Program-made: the position numbers and the translations under genes
Source of the DNA: Bradyrhizobium sp. WSM1417
GTDB taxonomy: Bacteria; Pseudomonadota; Alphaproteobacteria; Rhizobiales; Xanthobacteraceae
DNA: 64,000 nt
Reading direction: 5' to 3'
NCBI RefSeq assembly: GCF_000515415.1
Contig: NZ_KI911783.1
Location: forward strand, 3,400,392-3,464,391
Notes under the pieces: generated by a model
The model's database searches: none
Seen by the model: only the letters and a program-made list of their open reading frames with translations
What the model was told of the DNA's origin: nothing
Shown: positions 59,324-64,000 of the stretch, piece after piece
How the letters are laid out: each line of letters starts with the position of its first letter
Numbering within the stretch: position 1 is the stretch's first letter

Positions 59324-60207
59324 CGCTGGCGCGGATCGAGCGCGTCGCGCAGGCCGTCGCCGAGCAGGTTCAGCGACAGCACCACGAGGAAGATCGCTAG
59401 CCCCGGCCAGATCGCCATCCAGGGCGCCTGGGTCAGGAAGCGCTGCGCTGCGTTGAGCATGCTGCCCCAGGATGGCGCCGGCGGCTGCTGGCCGAGACCC
59501 AGGAAGGACAGCGCGGCTTCGGCGATGATGGCGGCCGCGATCGACAGCGTCGCCTGCACCAGCAGCGCCGGCAGGATGTTCGGCAGGATGTGCGCGAACG
59601 CGATCCGCCACGGCGGATTTCCGAGCGCGCGTGCCGCCTCGACATAATCCTCGGCCTTGACGTTCAACACCTGGCCACGGGTCAGGCGGATGAAGATCGG
59701 GGTTGCCGAGATGCCGATCGCGATCATGGCGTTGCCGAGGCTCGGGCCGAGGAAGGCGGCGAGCGCGATCGCCAGGATCAGGAACGGGCAGGCCAGCATC
59801 GCGTCGGTGATCCGGCTGATCAGCGCATCGACGAAGCCGCCGCGATAGCCGGCAAGCAGGCCGAGCGGAACGCCGACGCCGAGCGCGATTGCGACCGAGA
59901 TGAGGCCCGCGAGCAGCGACGCGCGGGCGCCGTAGACGACGCGGCTCAGGATGTCGCGACCGAGTTCGTCAGTGCCGAACCAGTGCGCCGCAGTGGGCGG
60001 CTTGCGGACCAGGCTCCAGCTCGTCGCGATGGGATCGTAGGGCACGACGAGCGGCGCGAGCAGCGCGATCCCAACGAACAACGTGATCATCACAAGTCCG
60101 AACACTGCGGCCTTGCGTTTGAACAAGCGGCGCCGGGCGCGACGCGCCGGGCTGTCCAGCTCGTCAGCCTGCGCGATGGGAGCGGCGGGCAGGGCGGCAT
60201 CGGTCAT
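59320..60207 (-). CDS. dppC: Dipeptide/oligopeptide ABC transporter permease (DppC-type)
   Basis: A 295-residue permease. A basic N-terminal tail is followed by the first helix (about 34-54) and the family hallmark PTAAHWFGTDELGRDILSRVVYGAR. The EAA loop is DYVEAARALGNPPWRIAFAHILPN. Five more helices follow. GAGGAT precedes ATG 60207. It lies 4 bases after dppB. The genes form an unusual order on the minus strand: dppD, dppF, dppA, dppB, dppC. Confidence 0.9.
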   Translation of the reverse strand: MTDAALPAAPIAQADELDSPARRARRRLFKRKAAVFGLVMITLFVGIALLAPLVVPYDPIATSWSLVRKPPTAAHWFGTDELGRDILSRVVYGARASLLAGLISVAIALGVGVPLGLLAGYRGGFVDALISRITDAMLACPFLILAIALAAFLGPSLGNAMIAIGISATPIFIRLTRGQVLNVKAEDYVEAARALGNPPWRIAFAHILPNILPALLVQATLSIAAAIIAEAALSFLGLGQQPPAPSWGSMLNAAQRFLTQAPWMAIWPGLAIFLVVLSLNLLGDGLRDALDPRQR

Positions 60208-60211
60208 GAGT

Positions 60212-61153
60212 CTATCCTCGTAGCCGCGGATTGACGAGGATGTAGGCGACATCGGCAACCAGGTTCAGTGTGATGTAGACCGTCGCCGTCACCAGCACGA
60301 CGCCCTGTACGACGGCGTAGTCGCGGTTGAACACGGCATCCACGATCAGTTTGCCGAAGCCGGGAATGGAGAAGATCTGCTCGGTCAGAACCGCCCCCGA
60401 CAACAGCGTGCCGAGCTCGAGCGCGCCGAGCGTGATGATCGGCGTGAGTGCGTTGCGCATGGCGTGCTTGAGGATGACCGAGCGTTCGGACAATCCCTTG
60501 GCGCGCGCGGTGCGGACATAGTCGCTTTCCAGCACCTGCAGCATGGCGCTCCGGGTGTGCCGCATCAGGACCGCGGAAATCGCGTTGCCGAGCACGAAGG
60601 CCGGCATGATGGTGGCGGCGAGGCTCCCACGCCAATTCTCGGTCAGCGGCACGTAGCCGGACGCCGGCAGCCAGCCGAGTTCGATCGAGAACAGGAAGAT
60701 GAGCATGATGCCGAGCCAGAAATTCGGCGTCGAGATGCCCCACAGCGCGAACAAATTGGCGCCATAGTCCCAGACGGTACCCCTTTTCACGGCGGAGACG
60801 ATGCCAGCGGGAATGCCGATCAGGAGCGCGATCAACATTGCCATCGAGCCGAGCTGGAGCGTCACCGGCAGCTTCTGCGCGATCAGCTCGCGCACCGGCA
60901 TCTTGTTGCGGAGCGATTCACCGAAATTGCCGGTCAGGACTCCCTTGAGCCAGTAGACGTACTGCACGGGAATCGGTTGATCGAGCCGGTATTGCTGGCG
61001 GATCTGCTCGATCACGGCGGGATCGCGCTCCTCGCCGGCCATCACCAGCGCCGGATCGCCGGGCAACAATTGCTGCAGCGAGAAGATCAGCACCGACACG
61101 AAGAACAGTGTCGGCACGATCTGCACAATGCGGCGGGCGAGAAAGTTCAGCAT
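60212..61153 (-). CDS. dppB: Dipeptide/oligopeptide ABC transporter permease (DppB-type)
   Basis: A 313-residue permease with six helices. It has the typical start MLNFLARRIVQIVPTLFFVSVLIF and the LLPGDPALVMAG segment. The EAA loop is DYVRTARAKGLSERSVILKHAMRNAL. It pairs with DppC. The gene follows the binding-protein gene after 31 bases. Confidence 0.91.
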   Translation of the reverse strand: MLNFLARRIVQIVPTLFFVSVLIFSLQQLLPGDPALVMAGEERDPAVIEQIRQQYRLDQPIPVQYVYWLKGVLTGNFGESLRNKMPVRELIAQKLPVTLQLGSMAMLIALLIGIPAGIVSAVKRGTVWDYGANLFALWGISTPNFWLGIMLIFLFSIELGWLPASGYVPLTENWRGSLAATIMPAFVLGNAISAVLMRHTRSAMLQVLESDYVRTARAKGLSERSVILKHAMRNALTPIITLGALELGTLLSGAVLTEQIFSIPGFGKLIVDAVFNRDYAVVQGVVLVTATVYITLNLVADVAYILVNPRLRG

Positions 61154-61184
61154 AGTCGCACGCCTGTCCCGGGCGCTGTCGCCG

Positions 61185-62708
61185 TCACTTGAACTTCAGC
61201 CCGACCACGCGCACCAGCCCATCGGGCATCTGCCTATAGCCCTGGAGCTTGGTCGTGTGCGCGATCAGAAGCGTGCGGTGGTAGATGTATATGATCGGCA
61301 AATCGTCGAGCAGGATCTTGGCCATCTTTTCGTAGATCGCTTTGCGCTCCACGACATTGGCGGTCAGCCTTCCTTCTTCCAGCAGCTTATCGGTCTCCGG
61401 ATTCGAATAGACGCCATCGTTCTGCGGTGCCTTGCTGCGCATGAAGATGTAGGAGTTGCCGTCGGGGTCGATGCGGCCGCTCCAGTTGATCTGGAAGATC
61501 TGGAACTCGCCGGCCTGGGCCTGCTTGAAGGTGGTCGCGAATTCGACCGCGCGGATCTTGATGTCGAAGCCCGCTTCCGCGGCCATCGACTGGATCACCT
61601 GGGCAACCGCTTCGTTCTCCGCGCCTTTGGGAATCATGTAATCGACGGTCACCCGCGAAGTGATTCCGGCTTCCTTCAGAAGCGCCTTGGCCTTCGCGAT
61701 GTCGCGGCCACGAACCGGAAATGCCTTCTGGTAGTAGGGATGGGTAGGGCTGACCCATTGATTGCCCGGGGTGAATTCGCCGTTGAAAACGACCTGGTTG
61801 AGAGCCTCGCGATCGATCGACAGATCGAGCGCCTGCCGGACTTTCGCCGATTGGCTCAGCGGCCCCTTGCTCTTGTCGTTGCCGATATTGACCGTGAGGC
61901 CGAGATAGCCGAGCTCCGGTGCCGTCGACAGCACGAGCCGCGAATCGGCGCGCACGTCCTTGATGTCGGTGGCGAGCACGCGCTCGATCAGGTCGAGCCC
62001 GCCGGACTTCAGGTTGGCAAGGCGCACCGTGGCATCGACGATCGGCAGGAACACCACGCGGTCGATATGGATGTTGTCCTTGTTCCAATAGTCGGCGAAT
62101 CTCTCGAACACCATGCGGTCCTGCTGCACGCGCTCGACGAACTTGTAGGGACCGGCGCAGACCGGATGCAGGCCGAACTTGTCGCCGGCTTCCTTGGCGG
62201 CCTTCGGCGACACCATCATGCCGGAGCGGTCGGTCAGCTGCGCGATCAACGGGGAGTAAGGCGTCTTGAGCACCAGCTTGATGGTCAGGGGATCGACGAC
62301 CTCGACATGGTCGACGCTGGCGAGCTCGGACTTGCGGAACGAGGTCGGCAGCGTCATGTGACGCTCGATCGAGAATTTTGCTGCTTCCGCATCGAGCGGT
62401 TCGCCGTCGTGGAATTTCACGTTGGGCCGGAGCTTGATCGTCATCTCCTTGCCGTCGGGCGAGGTCTCATGGGACAACGCGAGCTGCGGCACGATGTTGA
62501 GCTTCTCGTCGATGTCGAACAGCTTGTCGCAGAAGGCGGAGAACACGATGCGGCCGACATAGGTGCGGCCGATGCTGGGATCAAGGATGTCAGGATCCTC
62601 GGCGATGCCGATGCGAAGCGTGGTCTGGGCTTGGGCCTGGGTTTGGGCCGCGCTCACGAGCGACGTCAGCAATGCCGACGCCAGGAGTGCCAAACGCATA
62701 GGTCTCAT
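61185..62708 (-). CDS. dppA: Peptide/nickel-type ABC substrate-binding protein (family 5)
   Basis: A 507-residue exported solute-binding protein of the SBP family 5 (DppA/OppA/NikA). The signal peptide (MRPMRLALLASALLTSLVSAA) is followed by a short QTQAQAQ linker and the mature start TTLRIGIAEDPDILDPS. Typical blocks are VKFHDGEPLDAEAAKFSIER and LDLSIDREALNQVVFNGE. I use ATG 62708 with GAGAG upstream; TTG 62717 and ATG 62699 are alternatives. The ligand may be a peptide, opine or other compound. Confidence 0.9.
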   Translation of the reverse strand: MRPMRLALLASALLTSLVSAAQTQAQAQTTLRIGIAEDPDILDPSIGRTYVGRIVFSAFCDKLFDIDEKLNIVPQLALSHETSPDGKEMTIKLRPNVKFHDGEPLDAEAAKFSIERHMTLPTSFRKSELASVDHVEVVDPLTIKLVLKTPYSPLIAQLTDRSGMMVSPKAAKEAGDKFGLHPVCAGPYKFVERVQQDRMVFERFADYWNKDNIHIDRVVFLPIVDATVRLANLKSGGLDLIERVLATDIKDVRADSRLVLSTAPELGYLGLTVNIGNDKSKGPLSQSAKVRQALDLSIDREALNQVVFNGEFTPGNQWVSPTHPYYQKAFPVRGRDIAKAKALLKEAGITSRVTVDYMIPKGAENEAVAQVIQSMAAEAGFDIKIRAVEFATTFKQAQAGEFQIFQINWSGRIDPDGNSYIFMRSKAPQNDGVYSNPETDKLLEEGRLTANVVERKAIYEKMAKILLDDLPIIYIYHRTLLIAHTTKLQGYRQMPDGLVRVVGLKFK

Positions 62709-62731
62709 CGCTCTCAACCTCTGTTTTGCGG

Positions 62732-63831
<1,100 letters not shown>

Positions 63832-63832
<1 letters not shown>

Positions 63833-64000
63833 CACGACACCAGACGTTCGAGCGGCGCGCGGAGGCAGCGCGAGAGGTGGCCGGGGCTGACTTCGACCAG
63901 CGGCGGCGGCGTCTTGGTGCAGGCGTCCAGCACGAAGGGGCAGCGCGCGGCGAAGCGGCATCCTGCGGGCGGCTGCATCATGTTCGGAACCATGCCCTCG
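63832..64000 (-). CDS. dppD: Peptide ABC transporter ATPase (DppD-type), C-terminal end only
   Basis: The minus-strand frame ending in TGA at 63834-63832 runs in from the window edge and encodes the last 55 residues. NMMQPPAGCRFAARCPFVLDAC is cut here to its key part, PAGCRFAARCPFVLDAC, the cysteine-rich C-terminal motif of oligopeptide ABC ATPases. The stop overlaps the dppF start. The rest of the gene lies beyond position 64000. Confidence 0.85.

Overview
The window looks like chromosomal DNA from a Bradyrhizobium-type alphaproteobacterium. The evidence is the high GC content, the many ABC/TRAP uptake systems, several families of dispersed palindromic repeats, and a nitrate-assimilation locus with the order nrtABC-narK-bjgb-flp-nasC described for Bradyrhizobium diazoefficiens. 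I see no rRNA, tRNA, CRISPR array, transposase or phage gene. Genus assignment is inference from gene order and repeats, not from a database search.

Layout. 1-1.5 kb: the 5' part of a PP2C-type phosphatase and a formate/nitrite-family channel (minus strand). 1.5-11.5 kb: nitrate uptake (nrtABC, narK), a single-domain haemoglobin, its flavoprotein reductase and the assimilatory nitrate reductase. Two matching control regions precede nrtA and narK, each with a tandem NtrC-like site, a sigma-54 promoter and a hairpin-bearing leader. 11.7-24.6 kb: metabolic and transport genes (two SMP-30 lactonases, aldo/keto reductase, EamA exporter, alcohol dehydrogenase, an Lrp regulator divergent from a homodimeric 2-oxoacid dehydrogenase E1, aldehyde dehydrogenase, uronate-dehydrogenase-like enzyme, MFS exporter, small secreted protein). 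24.7-33 kb: a hybrid PAS histidine kinase, then a GntR regulator divergent from an IlvD/Edd sugar-acid dehydratase and a TRAP transporter. 33-39 kb: enoyl-CoA hydratase, a ferredoxin-reductase-type flavoprotein preceded by a 13-codon upstream frame, two PfkB kinases, a double-VOC protein, and a TetR regulator. 39.4-47 kb: a NitT/TauT-type ABC transporter followed by a tightly packed four-gene operon (enolase-superfamily enzyme, Gfo/Idh/MocA oxidoreductase, DUF993 protein, TIM-barrel isomerase). 47-54.8 kb: a cytochrome P450 divergent from a split TPP-dependent decarboxylase, then a TetR-controlled RND efflux pump. 54.9-59.3 kb: an operon of a membrane histidine kinase, a receiver protein, a receiver-adenylate cyclase and a CnbZ-like protein. 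59.3-64 kb: a dipeptide-type ABC transporter on the minus strand, running off the window.

How the parts fit. The nitrate block imports nitrate (NrtABC, NarK), reduces it in the cytoplasm (NasC, probably fed by Flp) and handles nitric oxide (Bjgb); nitrogen control through NtrC/RpoN is written in the DNA, and nitrate control through a leader RNA is plausible. Much of the rest is sugar-acid and aldose catabolism: uronate dehydrogenase plus lactonase, sugar-acid dehydratase plus TRAP, and the DUF993/Gfo-Idh/isomerase operon, whose substrate I cannot name.

Dispersed palindromic repeats (four sequence families) sit in many intergenic gaps, once inside an operon between the TRAP genes dctP and dctQ.
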